This document shows, in pieces, positions 51,940-61,019 of a stretch of 64,000 nucleotides of DNA; the first letter of the stretch is position 1, and each line of letters opens with the position of its first letter. Below the pieces are notes generated by a model. That model was not told the DNA's origin and did not search any database. It saw only the letters and a program-made list of their open reading frames with translations. Made by a program: the position numbers and the translations under genes. Source of the stretch: Caulobacter soli (lineage in GTDB: Bacteria > Pseudomonadota > Alphaproteobacteria > Caulobacterales > Caulobacteraceae); contig NZ_CP049199.1 of assembly GCF_011045195.1 (NCBI RefSeq), positions 496,001 through 560,000 of the forward strand. The letters run 5' to 3'.

Positions 51940-53277
51940 GTGATCGACGTTCTGAGCCAGCCCGCCGTTCTCGGCCTGTTGATGGTCGTGACCTTCATGA
52001 CGCTGATCATGACCAAGCGGATGTCGGCGATCGCGGCCCTGCTGATCGTGCCCATCGCCTTTGGCCTGCTGGCGGGGGCGGGGCCCAGGTTGGGTCAGAT
52101 GATCCTGGACGGCGTCCTGCAGGTGGCGCCCACCACCCTGATGCTGTCGTTCGCGGTGCTCTATTTCGCGGTGATGATGGATGCGGGCCTGTTCGAACCT
52201 CTGGTGCGCAAGGTCCTGTCGATCGTCGGCGACGATCCCCTGAAGATCAGCCTTGGCACGGCGATCCTCGCCACGGTGGTGTCGCTGGACGGGGACGGCA
52301 CGACCACGGCCCTGATCGTCATCACCGCCTTCCTGCCGGTCTATCGGCGCGTGGGCATGAATCCGCTGATCCTGGCCACCCTGCTGGGGCTGGCCAATTC
52401 GCTGATGAACTACGTGCCGTGGGGTGGGCCGGCGGCGCGGGCGGCGGCGGCCACCCACGTGGACCTGGCGCAGGTGGTCGGACCGATCCTGCCCGCCGCG
52501 GCGGTCGGCCTGCTGGGCGTCTTCGGCCTGGCCTGGCTGTTCGGTCGCTCGGAGCGCAGGCGGCTGGCCGGACGCGCGACCGCGGTCGACGTCGTCAATG
52601 ACGGGTTCGCCCCGATCCCGGCCACGACCGACGACGAGGCGGCGCGCGCCTTCCGGCGACCCAAGCTTTTCTGGTTCAACCTGGTTCTGACCCTGGTGCT
52701 GATCCTGGGCATGGTCTCGGGGCTGGCGCCGCTGCCCGTGCTGATGATGTCGGCCTTCGCCATTGCCATCACCGTCAACTATCCGTCCCTGAAGGATCAG
52801 AAGGCGCGGCTGGCGGCCCACGCCGACAACGTGGTCAACATCGTGGTGCTGCTGTTCGCCGCCGGGGCCTTCACGGGCATCCTCAACGGCGCGGGCATGG
52901 CCGACGCCATGGCCAAGTCGGCCTTGTCGATCATCCCGCCGCAGGTGGGGCCCTACCTGGCTCCGATCACCGCCCTGGTCAGCATGCCCCTGACCTTCGT
53001 GATGTCCAACGACGCCTACTATTTCGGCGTGGTGCCGGTGGTGGCCCAGGCGGCGGCGGGCTTCGGCATCGAGCCAGCGGCCATCGCCCGCGCGTCGCTG
53101 ATCGGTCAGCCGGTCCATTCGCTCAGCCCGCTGCTGGCGCCGATCTACCTGGCCTGCGGGCTGCTGGGCGTGGATGTCGCCGACGCCCAGCGCTTCAGCC
53201 TGAAGTGGGCGGTGCTGATCTGCCTGGTGGTCCTGGCCTCGGCTCTGGCCATGGGGGCGATCCCGCTCCGCGCCTGA
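51940..53277 (+). CDS. CitMHS-family citrate/hydroxycarboxylate transporter
   Basis: A 445-residue inner-membrane transporter of about 12 helices. Characteristic segments: SLDGDGTTTALIVITAF, LLGLANSLMNYVPWGGPAARAAAA, VVNIVVLLFAAGAFTGILNGAGMADAMA and MSNDAYYFGVVPVV. CitMHS members take up citrate with a divalent metal and a proton. GTG at 51940 with GGAGA upstream is the preferred start; the ATG at 51877 would add 21 unlikely residues. It is divergent from the GntR gene. The tartrate genes nearby make tartrate or a similar diacid a reasonable substrate. Confidence 0.9.
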   Translation: MIDVLSQPAVLGLLMVVTFMTLIMTKRMSAIAALLIVPIAFGLLAGAGPRLGQMILDGVLQVAPTTLMLSFAVLYFAVMMDAGLFEPLVRKVLSIVGDDPLKISLGTAILATVVSLDGDGTTTALIVITAFLPVYRRVGMNPLILATLLGLANSLMNYVPWGGPAARAAAATHVDLAQVVGPILPAAAVGLLGVFGLAWLFGRSERRRLAGRATAVDVVNDGFAPIPATTDDEAARAFRRPKLFWFNLVLTLVLILGMVSGLAPLPVLMMSAFAIAITVNYPSLKDQKARLAAHADNVVNIVVLLFAAGAFTGILNGAGMADAMAKSALSIIPPQVGPYLAPITALVSMPLTFVMSNDAYYFGVVPVVAQAAAGFGIEPAAIARASLIGQPVHSLSPLLAPIYLACGLLGVDVADAQRFSLKWAVLICLVVLASALAMGAIPLRA

Positions 53278-53520
53278 CCGACACGGCCTGTCGAGAGACA
53301 TTTTGAAAGCGCGCCGCAGGATCTCGATCGGCGCGCTGGGCGGCCGCCTGGGCGTGAGGCCGCGCGCCCTGCGTGGCGCGCGGCTGCGTCGTTGCGGGCG
53401 TCGCGATCGGTTCGTCTGGAACAAGGCGCTGAATAACTTCGGCGGAGCGGCGACGAACCCAACTCCATCAATACGCGCCAGCCCAGTAGGGGCGCCGCGC
53501 CACCCCCGCATCGCCATTCG

Positions 53521-53565
53521 ATCCAATTTCCAAATTGGATCCAATTTATTGACATAATGCATCCC
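53521..53565 (+). promoter_or_regulatory. Operator/promoter of the AtuA operon
   Basis: ATCCAATTT and AAATTGGAT form a perfect inverted repeat with a two-base spacer (53521-53540), overlapping the palindrome AATTGGATCCAATT. ATCCAATTTATTGAC starts at 53539, and ATCC recurs exactly 22 bp on at 53561. TTGACA is a good -35. It matches the receptor promoter at 50.9 kb. The remainder of 53278-53623 is Arg-codon-rich open sequence without a credible gene. Confidence 0.7.
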
Positions 53566-53623
53566 AAGTTTTAGATGCATGGGGAAGCGGTCGACAAGGC
53601 CGCGCCCTCTGTGGTGGAAGCGC

Positions 53624-55009
53624 ATGTTGCCAGGTCCGATCAAAATCATTGTACCGTGCGGTTCGCTCGGCGCGGGTGTCCATGAGGACGAGGTTCGCCG
53701 GGGAGTGGAGATGGGCGCGCACGCCATCGCCACCGACGCGGGCTCCACCGACAGCGGCGCGGCCTACCTGGCGCTCGGCATGTCGAAGAACAATCGCTCG
53801 TCGGTGAAGCGCGACCTGGCGATCCTGATGAAGGCTGGGGCCGAGGCGGGCATTCCCGTCATCGTCGGCACCAGCGGCCAGGCTGGCGGCGACAAGAACG
53901 TCGACTGGACGCGCGACATCGCCCTCGAAATCGCCGCGGAGCACGGCCTCAACCCCAAGATCGCGCTGCTCTACTCCGAGGTGGACAAGGCCTCGCTGAA
54001 GGTTCGCAATGCGGCCGGCCAGGTTAAGCCGCTGGCTCCGTTGGGCGCCCTGGACGACGCCACCATCGACTCCTGTGACCACATCGTCGCGGTGCTGGGC
54101 GCCGAGCCCTATGTGTCGGCCCTTGAGGCCGGCGCCGACCTGATCCTGGGCGGCCGAACCACCGACACCGCCGTGCTGTCCAGCTTCGCCCTGCTGAAGG
54201 GCGCCCCATGGGGCCCGGCCTGGCACGCCGCCAAGATCGCCGAATGCGGCAGCCAGTGCGCGGTCTACCGGACCAAGGGCGCGGGCGTCATGATCAGCAT
54301 CGACAACGACGGCTTCGAAGTGGAGACCCTGAGCCTGGAGAACCGCTGCGACCCGCACAGCGTCTCGGCGCATATGCTCTACGAGAACTCCAATCCGTTC
54401 CGCCTGACCGAACCCGGTGGCGTGTTGGATGTGACCCAGGCTCGCTACGTGGCGCTGGACGAGCGCCGGGTGGGCGTAACCGGGTCGGTCTGGGAAAAGA
54501 CGCCCTACACCGTGAAGCTGGAAGGCGCCGGGGCCGGCGGCTACCAGACCATCATGCTGGTGGGCATCCAGGACCCCGAGGTCTTGTCGCGGCTGGACGA
54601 ATTTCACGATAAGATGCTGGCCGCCCTGAGGCATCGGGTGGACACCACCATCGGTGCGGCGGCTGGCGACTATCACATCTCGCTGCGCCTCTACGGCTGG
54701 AACGCCGTGTCCGGGGACAAGCCGTCCGAGGGCACGCCGGCTCCGCGCGAGGTGGGTGTGCTGTTCGTCGCCACCGCCGCGACCCAGGATATGGCCAGCC
54801 AGATCGCCAAGGCCTGCAACGCCTGGTTCTTCCACTTCCCAATCGTCGAGGACGAGGAGTTGCCCAGCTACGGCTTCGCCTTCACGCCCGCCGATATCGA
54901 GCGCGGCGCCGTCTATGAGTTCAAGCTGAATCACGTGGTCGAGCTGGACGACCCCATGGAGTTGGTCCGCACCACCTGGATCGACCTGAAAAAGAAGGAA
55001 GCGGCGTGA
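53624..55009 (+). CDS. AtuA-family protein (DUF1446)
   Basis: A 461-residue cytoplasmic protein with the DUF1446 signature near the start: VPCGSLGAGVHEDEVRRG, ATDAGSTDSGAAYLALG, then GIPVIVGTSGQAGGD and DLILGGRTTDTAVLSSFALL. The named member, AtuA, belongs to acyclic terpene degradation, but its reaction is not established, and no other atu genes are here. ATG 53624 with GGAAG upstream is preferred over 53579. It is followed by the DUF4387 gene with overlap, a standing pair in other genomes. Confidence 0.9.
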   Translation: MLPGPIKIIVPCGSLGAGVHEDEVRRGVEMGAHAIATDAGSTDSGAAYLALGMSKNNRSSVKRDLAILMKAGAEAGIPVIVGTSGQAGGDKNVDWTRDIALEIAAEHGLNPKIALLYSEVDKASLKVRNAAGQVKPLAPLGALDDATIDSCDHIVAVLGAEPYVSALEAGADLILGGRTTDTAVLSSFALLKGAPWGPAWHAAKIAECGSQCAVYRTKGAGVMISIDNDGFEVETLSLENRCDPHSVSAHMLYENSNPFRLTEPGGVLDVTQARYVALDERRVGVTGSVWEKTPYTVKLEGAGAGGYQTIMLVGIQDPEVLSRLDEFHDKMLAALRHRVDTTIGAAAGDYHISLRLYGWNAVSGDKPSEGTPAPREVGVLFVATAATQDMASQIAKACNAWFFHFPIVEDEELPSYGFAFTPADIERGAVYEFKLNHVVELDDPMELVRTTWIDLKKKEAA

Positions 55010-55317
55010 TGACGACCGTCAAGGATGTCTGCCGCCACGTGCGGTCCAAGAACGCGGGCCCCTACTGGGTGACGTTCGACCTGTTCTTCGACGGGCCGGA
55101 CAGCTTCGAGAAGCATCACGCCAACCCGGCTCTGGGCCCGCAACTGTTCCAGCGGCTGTTCGGCGCCGACCCGGCGCTGGTGAGGCACTATCCGGTGGCT
55201 GACCTCAACGTGGTCAAGATCTCGTACGCCCGCACCTCGCCCCAGGGCGGGGTCGTCGAGCGCGACATGCACTGCGGCCAGCAGTTCGTGCGCCTGCTCG
55301 ACGTGCAGCTCGACTAG
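55009..55317 (+). CDS. DUF4387 protein (AtuA partner)
   Basis: A 102-residue protein: VKDVCRHVRSKNAGPYWVTFDLFFDGPDSFEKHH, then LGPQLFQRLFGAD and VKISYARTSPQGGVVERDMHCGQQF. It belongs to DUF4387, repeatedly encoded after DUF1446 and sometimes fused to it, which suggests that the two form one enzyme. The ATG touches the last base of the AtuA stop (TGATG). The chemistry is unknown. Confidence 0.88.
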   Translation: MTTVKDVCRHVRSKNAGPYWVTFDLFFDGPDSFEKHHANPALGPQLFQRLFGADPALVRHYPVADLNVVKISYARTSPQGGVVERDMHCGQQFVRLLDVQLD

Positions 55318-55376
55318 CGATCGCCCAGGCCGGGCGGTTGTGACCGCGGCCGCCCTTCGTCTCGCCAGGACGTTTC

Positions 55377-55817
55377 ATGCTCCCTAACTCCCGAGCGCCG
55401 CGCGGGGCGCTCCAGGCGCCCCCGGGGCCGCTGACCGACTATCCGGTGACGGTCCGGGTCGAGGACATCGACCACATGGGGCACGTCAATAACGCCGTCT
55501 ATCTTCAGTGGGTGCAGTCGGCGGTGGTCCGCCACTGGGAGCGGATCGCCGACGCCGAGGCCGTGGCGCGTCACCTGTGGGTGGCGCTCAAGCACGAGAT
55601 TACCTACCGCAGTCCCGCCTTCCTGACCGACACGATCGTGGCCACCACGGGCATCGAGCGGGCGGCGGGCGCCAAGGCCCAGTTCCAGACCCTGATCCGT
55701 CGCGGCGACCATCTGCTGGCCGAGGTCAACAGCTTGTGGTGCTGCATCGACCACCAGAGTCATCGGCCGGTGCGCCTGCCCAAGCCCACCCTGGCCCGCT
55801 TCGTCGCGTCGGCCTGA
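55377..55817 (+). CDS. Acyl-CoA thioesterase, 4HBT hotdog fold
   Basis: A 146-residue hotdog protein: YPVTVRVEDIDHMGHVNNAVYLQWVQSAVVRHW carries the catalytic-type Asp of the 4HBT family. The rest (ALKHEITYRSPAFLTDTIVATTGIERA) is standard. It probably hydrolyses a CoA thioester made in the operon. It lies 59 bp after the DUF4387 gene and 12 bp before the TerC-like gene, so all are likely co-transcribed. This hints that the AtuA substrate passes through a CoA ester. Confidence 0.9.
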   Translation: MLPNSRAPRGALQAPPGPLTDYPVTVRVEDIDHMGHVNNAVYLQWVQSAVVRHWERIADAEAVARHLWVALKHEITYRSPAFLTDTIVATTGIERAAGAKAQFQTLIRRGDHLLAEVNSLWCCIDHQSHRPVRLPKPTLARFVASA

Positions 55818-55829
55818 GAGTTCGCCGCC

Positions 55830-56510
55830 ATGACTTCGACTCTGATCGGCGAGATGGGACCGTCCCTGGCCGCCTTCGCACAGGTGCTGATGATCGATCT
55901 GGTCCTGGCGGGCGACAACGCCGTTGCCGTGGGACTGGCGGCGGGCGGCCTTCCGACCGAGCAGCGCCGCAAGGTCATCGTCTGCGGCCTGGCCGCCGCC
56001 GTCGTGCTGCGGATCGGCTTCGCTTTGGTCACGACCTGGCTGCTCGGCGTGGTGGGCCTGCTGCTGGCGGGAGGGCTTCTGCTGCTATGGGTATGCTGGA
56101 AGATGTGGCGTGATCTGCGAGCCGCCGAGGCGAACGAGGCCGGCCATGTCGCTGGCCCCGCCAAGACCTTCGGCTCGGCCTTTCTGCAGGTGCTGGTTGC
56201 CGATGTCTCCATGTCGCTGGACAACGTGCTGGCCGTGGCGGGGGCGGCGCGTGAGCATCCGGGCGTGCTGGTGGCGGGTCTCCTGCTGTCGATCATCCTG
56301 ATGGGCCTGGCCGCCAATGCGATCGCCGCCCTGCTGCGCCGCTATCGCTGGATCGGCTATGCGGGCCTGGCCATCGTGCTCTACGTGGCCGGCCACATGA
56401 TCTGGCAGGGCTATCGCGACGTCGCCGTCGACCTGGGCTGGACCTCGACCTACGACCGCCTGACGCCCCAGCCGCTCCACATCGGGGCGTCGGGACACGT
56501 GGGGAGATGA
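55830..56510 (+). CDS. TerC/YjbE-family membrane protein
   Basis: A 226-residue protein of seven hydrophobic segments with two metal-like motifs in TerC style: LMIDLVLAGDNAVAVGLAA near residue 20 and VADVSMSLDNVLAVAGAA near 130. TerC proteins are linked to manganese or metal export and to metallating exported proteins. Its stop overlaps the start of the next gene. In this context it may manage a metal that enters with a hydroxycarboxylate. Confidence 0.92.
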   Translation: MTSTLIGEMGPSLAAFAQVLMIDLVLAGDNAVAVGLAAGGLPTEQRRKVIVCGLAAAVVLRIGFALVTTWLLGVVGLLLAGGLLLLWVCWKMWRDLRAAEANEAGHVAGPAKTFGSAFLQVLVADVSMSLDNVLAVAGAAREHPGVLVAGLLLSIILMGLAANAIAALLRRYRWIGYAGLAIVLYVAGHMIWQGYRDVAVDLGWTSTYDRLTPQPLHIGASGHVGR

Positions 56511-57577
56511 ACCCGCACGAGATTCTCCGACGCCCTTGGGCGCAGTGGATGCTGCTGATCGCCGCCACCGTGGCGGCCGATACGGTGCTGACCCTGCTCC
56601 ACGCGCCCGCGGCCCTGCTGTTGGGCCCCCTGGTGATGGCCATCGGCTTCGGCGTGGCCGGAGCGACCCTGCGGCCGCCTGGGCCGCTGCGCCTGACCAG
56701 TTCGACCCTGATTGGCTGCCTTGTGGCCACCGCCCTGGGACCCGCGCTGGGACCGGACCTGCTGGGCCACCTGCCAACCTTCCTGCTGATCGCCGTCTCC
56801 ACCCTGGCCATGAGTCTGGGCCTGGGATGGCTGCTGGCCCGCCTCGGCTGGTTCGAGGGAGCGACGGCGGTGTGGGGGCTGTCGCCGGGCGGGGCGGCCA
56901 GCATGATCGCCCTGGCCCAGGAGATGGGCGCCGACGCCCGCACCGTGGCCCTGATGCAGTACTTCCGGGTGCTGCTGGTGGCGGCCGCCGCCATAGGCCT
57001 CGCCCATGTGGCCGCGCCGGGCATGCACGCCGGCCCGGGCAAGGCCTGGCTGGGTCCGGTCCACCTGTCGGGCCTGGCCGCGACGGCGCTGCTGGGCTTG
57101 GTTGGGGCGGGACTGTCTCGCGTGCTGAAGTTCCCGGCCGGCATCTTCCTGATCCCCGGTCTTTCGGGCGCGGTGCTGATGCGGCTGGGCTGGCTGCACC
57201 CCGAGGTGCCGCCGATCCTGGGGGCCATGGCCTATGCGGTGGTCGGGTGGACGATCGGGCTCAGCTTCACGCCCGCGACCCTGGCCCACAGCGCCCGCGC
57301 CCTGCCCAGGATCATCGCCTCGACCCTGATCCTGATCGCCCTGTGCGGCTTGTCAGGCCTGGTGATCGGGCTGACCTGCGGCGTCGATCCGCTGACCGGC
57401 TATCTGTCGACCAGCCCTGGCGGCGTCGATTCCATCCTGATCATCGCCGCCTCCACGCCGGTGGACTTGCCGTTCATCCTGTCGGCTCAGGTCGTGCGGG
57501 TGATCCTGGTGCTGATCGCCGGGCCGTGGGCCGCCGGTCAGGTCGCCCGCTGGACCCAGGCGAAGGAAGAACCCTAG
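56507..57577 (+). CDS. AbrB/PF05145-family membrane protein
   Basis: A 356-residue protein of about ten helices in two similar halves: RLTSSTLIGCLVATALGPAL and WGLSPGGAASMIALAQEMGADARTVALMQYFRV in the first, and GYLSTSPGGVDSILIIAASTPVDLPFILSAQVVRVILVL in the second. This is PF05145, sometimes annotated as AbrB or as a putative ammonia monooxygenase without proof; a transport role is more likely. Its stop shares bases with the convergent receptor's stop. Confidence 0.88.
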   Translation: MNPHEILRRPWAQWMLLIAATVAADTVLTLLHAPAALLLGPLVMAIGFGVAGATLRPPGPLRLTSSTLIGCLVATALGPALGPDLLGHLPTFLLIAVSTLAMSLGLGWLLARLGWFEGATAVWGLSPGGAASMIALAQEMGADARTVALMQYFRVLLVAAAAIGLAHVAAPGMHAGPGKAWLGPVHLSGLAATALLGLVGAGLSRVLKFPAGIFLIPGLSGAVLMRLGWLHPEVPPILGAMAYAVVGWTIGLSFTPATLAHSARALPRIIASTLILIALCGLSGLVIGLTCGVDPLTGYLSTSPGGVDSILIIAASTPVDLPFILSAQVVRVILVLIAGPWAAGQVARWTQAKEEP

Positions 57578-60009
57578 AATCGCGCCGACAGCCGCAAGCC
57601 CAGGGTCCTGGGTCGCAGCGGCGTCATCTCGGCGTCGGTGGGCGGATTGAAGGGATTGCCGAAGGCGAAGCTGTCGGCGGTTCGGTCGAACAGGTTGTCG
57701 ACATAGACGCCCAGGGTCCAGCGCGGGGTCTCCAGCGAAAGGCTTGCCGAGCCCTCGATATAGTCCGGCGCGGCTTCCGCCGGCTCGGGGGCGAGGCTCA
57801 GCCGTGCATGGCCGACATAGCGTAGCCGGCCTTGGGCGCGAAGGGTCCGCTCACCATTCAACGGTTGGCGAAAGTCGAAGCCGAAGCTGGCCGAGACGCC
57901 GTTGATTCCCGCCAGGGCGACGCCCGCGCCATCGAGCGCGGGATCCTGTCGCTTCAGGCTGGGATCGCTCAACAGCGCCGCGCCACGCAGGTCCAGACGC
58001 GGGCTCGCGCGCCAGACCGCCTCCAGTTCCAGCCCGCGGTTGTGGCCCGCGCCGATATTGGCCGTGTAGGGCAGGCCGTCGGCCCGGTACTGGTCGCTCT
58101 GGATCGAGGTCCAGTCGGCCTGGAACAGCGCCGCGCGCAACTGCAGGCGATCGTCCAGCCAGCGGACCTTGGCGCCGACCTCGTAGTTCCACAGCTCGTC
58201 CGGGCGATAGCGCCGGGTTGGCGCGCCGGGTTGGTCGAAATCCAAATCCAGGCGGCCGGCCGTGTTGAACCCGCCGGCGCGGTAGCCCTCGGCGACCTGG
58301 ACGTAGACCAGCCAGTCGGAGGACGCGGAGACGCTGAGCAGCAGCTTGGGCGACAGGCCGTTCTCGTCGTTCTTGCCGGCGACGTCGCGCGTTTCGTCGT
58401 CCTGGGTCACTTGGGAGACGACGTCGAGGCCGTAGTCGAACCAGCGCAGCCCGGCCGTCAGCGACAGGTGCGGAGTCAGGGCGTAGGTCAACTCGCCATA
58501 GAGGGCGGCTTCCCGAATGTTGTCGTCCCGCGCCTCGGCATAGGCGACCGCGCCCAGCGGCGCATCCGGGCCGTCCACGGAGCCCAGGGCCGTGGCGGTG
58601 CGGGCGTGGCCCGTCGACACGAAGGCGCCGGCCAGTCCCGTCACCCGTCCGCCCTGTGGCGTGGCGTAGGTGATCTCGGCGACGGTCAGGTTCGTGCGCT
58701 TGGTCTCGTCGAACGCCGCGGCGCCTTCGGCAAGACCGTAAAGTCCAGTCGCCGCGCTGGCGTCGAAGCGGCTAGTGAAGTGATGGCCCAGGCGGGAGGC
58801 GCTGGCGGTCAGCCGGCCCCAAGATCCTTCCCCCGCCAGGGTCAGCGAGCCCTGGTCGAAGCTGTTGTCATGCGGCTCTCGCACCCGGTTGTCGCGCAGT
58901 AGCGGGCCCAGGCGTCGCAGGCTGTACTGGGTGTCGTCGTTGTGGATCGACTGGTGGGTCAGCACCATGTTGGCGCTCCAGTCGGGTCCCAGGGCGGTGC
59001 GCAGGGCCAGGCGGCCGCCGTGACGGTCAGCATGGTTGACGCCGTCCAGGCCCAGGGCGGGATTGTCGATATAGCCGCCCTGGCGCTCGCGATAGACGAC
59101 GGCGCGCAGAGCCGCCTTGCCGGAAATGAGCGGGATGTTGGCGGTCGCCTCGAGTTCGTCGCCCGGGCCGCCGCCGCGGGTGTTCGACAGTCCCGCCATC
59201 AGGTCCACCGAGGTCTCGTCAAGGTCGGGCTTGCGGGTGACGATCCGCACCACGCCGCCGATCGAGCCGCCGCCGTAGAGCGTGCCCTGGGGGCCGCGCA
59301 GCACCTCGACCCGCTCGATATCGGCCAGGCGCAGATCGGGATCGGGGGCGTTGTAGGTGACGGGGACCTCGTCCAGGTAAAGCGAGACGATCGACTGGGT
59401 TTGACCAGTGAAGGCGCCGTCCGAAAGGCCCCGCAGCAGGACTTTGTCGCGGCCGGGTCCCAGGTGGGTCGTGCTCATGCCCGCCACCTCGCCGTCCAGG
59501 TCGCCAAGACTATAGATGCGCTCGCGGCGGGCCTGTTCACTGGAAACGACCGAGAGGGCGAAGGGCGTGCGGCCGGGCAGGTTGGGCTGACGTTGGGCGG
59601 TGACGATCACCTCGCCCAGGGCCGATGGCGGCGCCTCGGAGGTGGCCGGCGATGGTCCGGGAGGAGCCGGCTTCGCTGGCGTCCGCCGGATCAGGATCGT
59701 CTCCGCGTCGATCCGAGTCCAGGCGCACCGAGAACCCGCCAGGATCCTGTCCAGCGCTTCGTCCAGGTCCATGACGCCCGACAGGCGAGGGGCTTGGCCG
59801 CGACAGGCTTCCAGATCACCGCCCAGCGAAATGCCGGCCTGCAGAGCGAGGTCCAACAGGGCGGCGCGGACCGGCTTGGCGGGGAGGTTCAGGCGGATCC
59901 GGCCTGGGGCGGCGACCGCTTCGCCAGGCGTGGCGGCAAAGGCGGCAAAGCCCAGGACGACCGCCGCGCGCCAGATTCGGTCAGCGCGCTTCAAGGACGA
60001 CTTCATCAC
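57574..60009 (-). CDS. TonB-dependent receptor with STN signalling domain (FecA type)
   Basis: An 811-residue transducer. After the signal peptide, the STN domain (residues about 35-110: IRLNLPAKPVRAALLDLALQAGISLG and LSGVMDLDEALDRILAGS) contacts the anti-sigma factor. The plug has EVIVTAQRQ, DKVLLRGLSDG and VEVLRGPQGTLYGGGSIGGVVRIVT, and the barrel ends LGLRLSARF. Its start overlaps the fecR stop by 29 bp. Together with the sigma and FecR genes it would sense its own ligand outside the cell. Confidence 0.95.
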   Translation of the reverse strand: MMKSSLKRADRIWRAAVVLGFAAFAATPGEAVAAPGRIRLNLPAKPVRAALLDLALQAGISLGGDLEACRGQAPRLSGVMDLDEALDRILAGSRCAWTRIDAETILIRRTPAKPAPPGPSPATSEAPPSALGEVIVTAQRQPNLPGRTPFALSVVSSEQARRERIYSLGDLDGEVAGMSTTHLGPGRDKVLLRGLSDGAFTGQTQSIVSLYLDEVPVTYNAPDPDLRLADIERVEVLRGPQGTLYGGGSIGGVVRIVTRKPDLDETSVDLMAGLSNTRGGGPGDELEATANIPLISGKAALRAVVYRERQGGYIDNPALGLDGVNHADRHGGRLALRTALGPDWSANMVLTHQSIHNDDTQYSLRRLGPLLRDNRVREPHDNSFDQGSLTLAGEGSWGRLTASASRLGHHFTSRFDASAATGLYGLAEGAAAFDETKRTNLTVAEITYATPQGGRVTGLAGAFVSTGHARTATALGSVDGPDAPLGAVAYAEARDDNIREAALYGELTYALTPHLSLTAGLRWFDYGLDVVSQVTQDDETRDVAGKNDENGLSPKLLLSVSASSDWLVYVQVAEGYRAGGFNTAGRLDLDFDQPGAPTRRYRPDELWNYEVGAKVRWLDDRLQLRAALFQADWTSIQSDQYRADGLPYTANIGAGHNRGLELEAVWRASPRLDLRGAALLSDPSLKRQDPALDGAGVALAGINGVSASFGFDFRQPLNGERTLRAQGRLRYVGHARLSLAPEPAEAAPDYIEGSASLSLETPRWTLGVYVDNLFDRTADSFAFGNPFNPPTDAEMTPLRPRTLGLRLSARF

Positions 60010-60937
60010 GGGTGAAGCGGGCCCGGATCGGAATGAAGGCTTCCAGCCGGCGGATCATCGTCGGCTGGTCGTCCTGCCTGAGCACGCCGCTCACCCGGAT
60101 CGAGATCGCGCTGGAAGCCACCCGCACCTTCAAGGGCCCATAGCGGCTGAGATCGGCCGCCACCTCGGCCAGGGGGGTGTCATCGTAGTAGAGTCGGCCT
60201 TGCGTCCAGCCGAAGGCCCGGTCGGGATCGGTCGCGCGGACGGCCTGGTCGGTGGCCCCTTCCTGGTGCGACAGCTCCTGGCCCTCACCCAGACGCACCG
60301 TGCGGCCGTCGCGGGGATCGCTGACAGCCACAAGGCCGCGGCGGACGGTGACCATCAGGCGGCCGGCGCGACGGACAATGTCGAATTCGGTGCCGACCAC
60401 CCGCACGCGCCGATCGCCGACGGTTACCTCGAACGGACGGTCGGACAGGTGAGCCACGTCGAACGTCGAGGCGCCGTCGACCAGTTCGACCTCGCGCAGG
60501 CGCGGCGCCAGGCGCACGCGCACGGTCGTGGCCGGACCAAGAACCAGCCGCGAGCCGTCTTCCAGCGCGACCGTGCGAAGCTGGCCGGGCGGCGTGGCGT
60601 ATTCCCGCCAGGGTTCGGCGGGCGAACGGGCAACCAGCACGGCCAGCACCACGGCGGCCGCGGCGGCCAGGCCGCCGATCGACCAGACGAACGCTGAGCG
60701 CCGGATGGGAGGTCGAGCCGGTCGGCGGGGGAAAGGGGTGACGACAGGCGCGCCGGCCGCTGGCGCCTCCAGGTCTTCCCAGAAGGCCTCGACCGCGTCA
60801 TAGGCGGCTCTATGGTCGAGCGAGGCGTCCAGCCAGGCGGTGAAGGCCCGCCAGTCGGCGACGTCCATCTCGCCGCGCACCCGGATGCACCAGGCGACGG
60901 CCTCCTGCTCCACGGCGTTGTCTGGCGACCCGGTCAT
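59981..60937 (-). CDS. FecR-family anti-sigma regulator
   Basis: A 318-residue single-span protein. The cytoplasmic N-terminus has AVAWCIRVRGEMDVADWRAFTAWLDASLDHRAAYD. A membrane helix lies near 90-110 (IGGLAAAAAVVLAVLVA). The periplasmic FecR domain has GQLRTVALEDGSRLVLGPATTVRV and VRVVGTEFDIVRR. It relays ligand binding by the receptor to the sigma factor. It lies between the two on one transcript. Confidence 0.94.
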   Translation of the reverse strand: MTGSPDNAVEQEAVAWCIRVRGEMDVADWRAFTAWLDASLDHRAAYDAVEAFWEDLEAPAAGAPVVTPFPRRPARPPIRRSAFVWSIGGLAAAAAVVLAVLVARSPAEPWREYATPPGQLRTVALEDGSRLVLGPATTVRVRLAPRLREVELVDGASTFDVAHLSDRPFEVTVGDRRVRVVGTEFDIVRRAGRLMVTVRRGLVAVSDPRDGRTVRLGEGQELSHQEGATDQAVRATDPDRAFGWTQGRLYYDDTPLAEVAADLSRYGPLKVRVASSAISIRVSGVLRQDDQPTMIRRLEAFIPIRARFTRDEVVLEAR

Positions 60938-61019
60938 GCGCGCTCACCCGAGGTCCGACGCCGGCAGGACGGCCGGCTCGGCCACAATGACGCCGCCGAT
61001 GGGCGCATACCCCCCGCGG

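Noticed and set aside
53303..53557. 84-codon frame between CitMHS and the AtuA gene
   Set aside because: Very Arg-rich, no domain, overlaps the AtuA operator and promoter, no convincing ribosome site.
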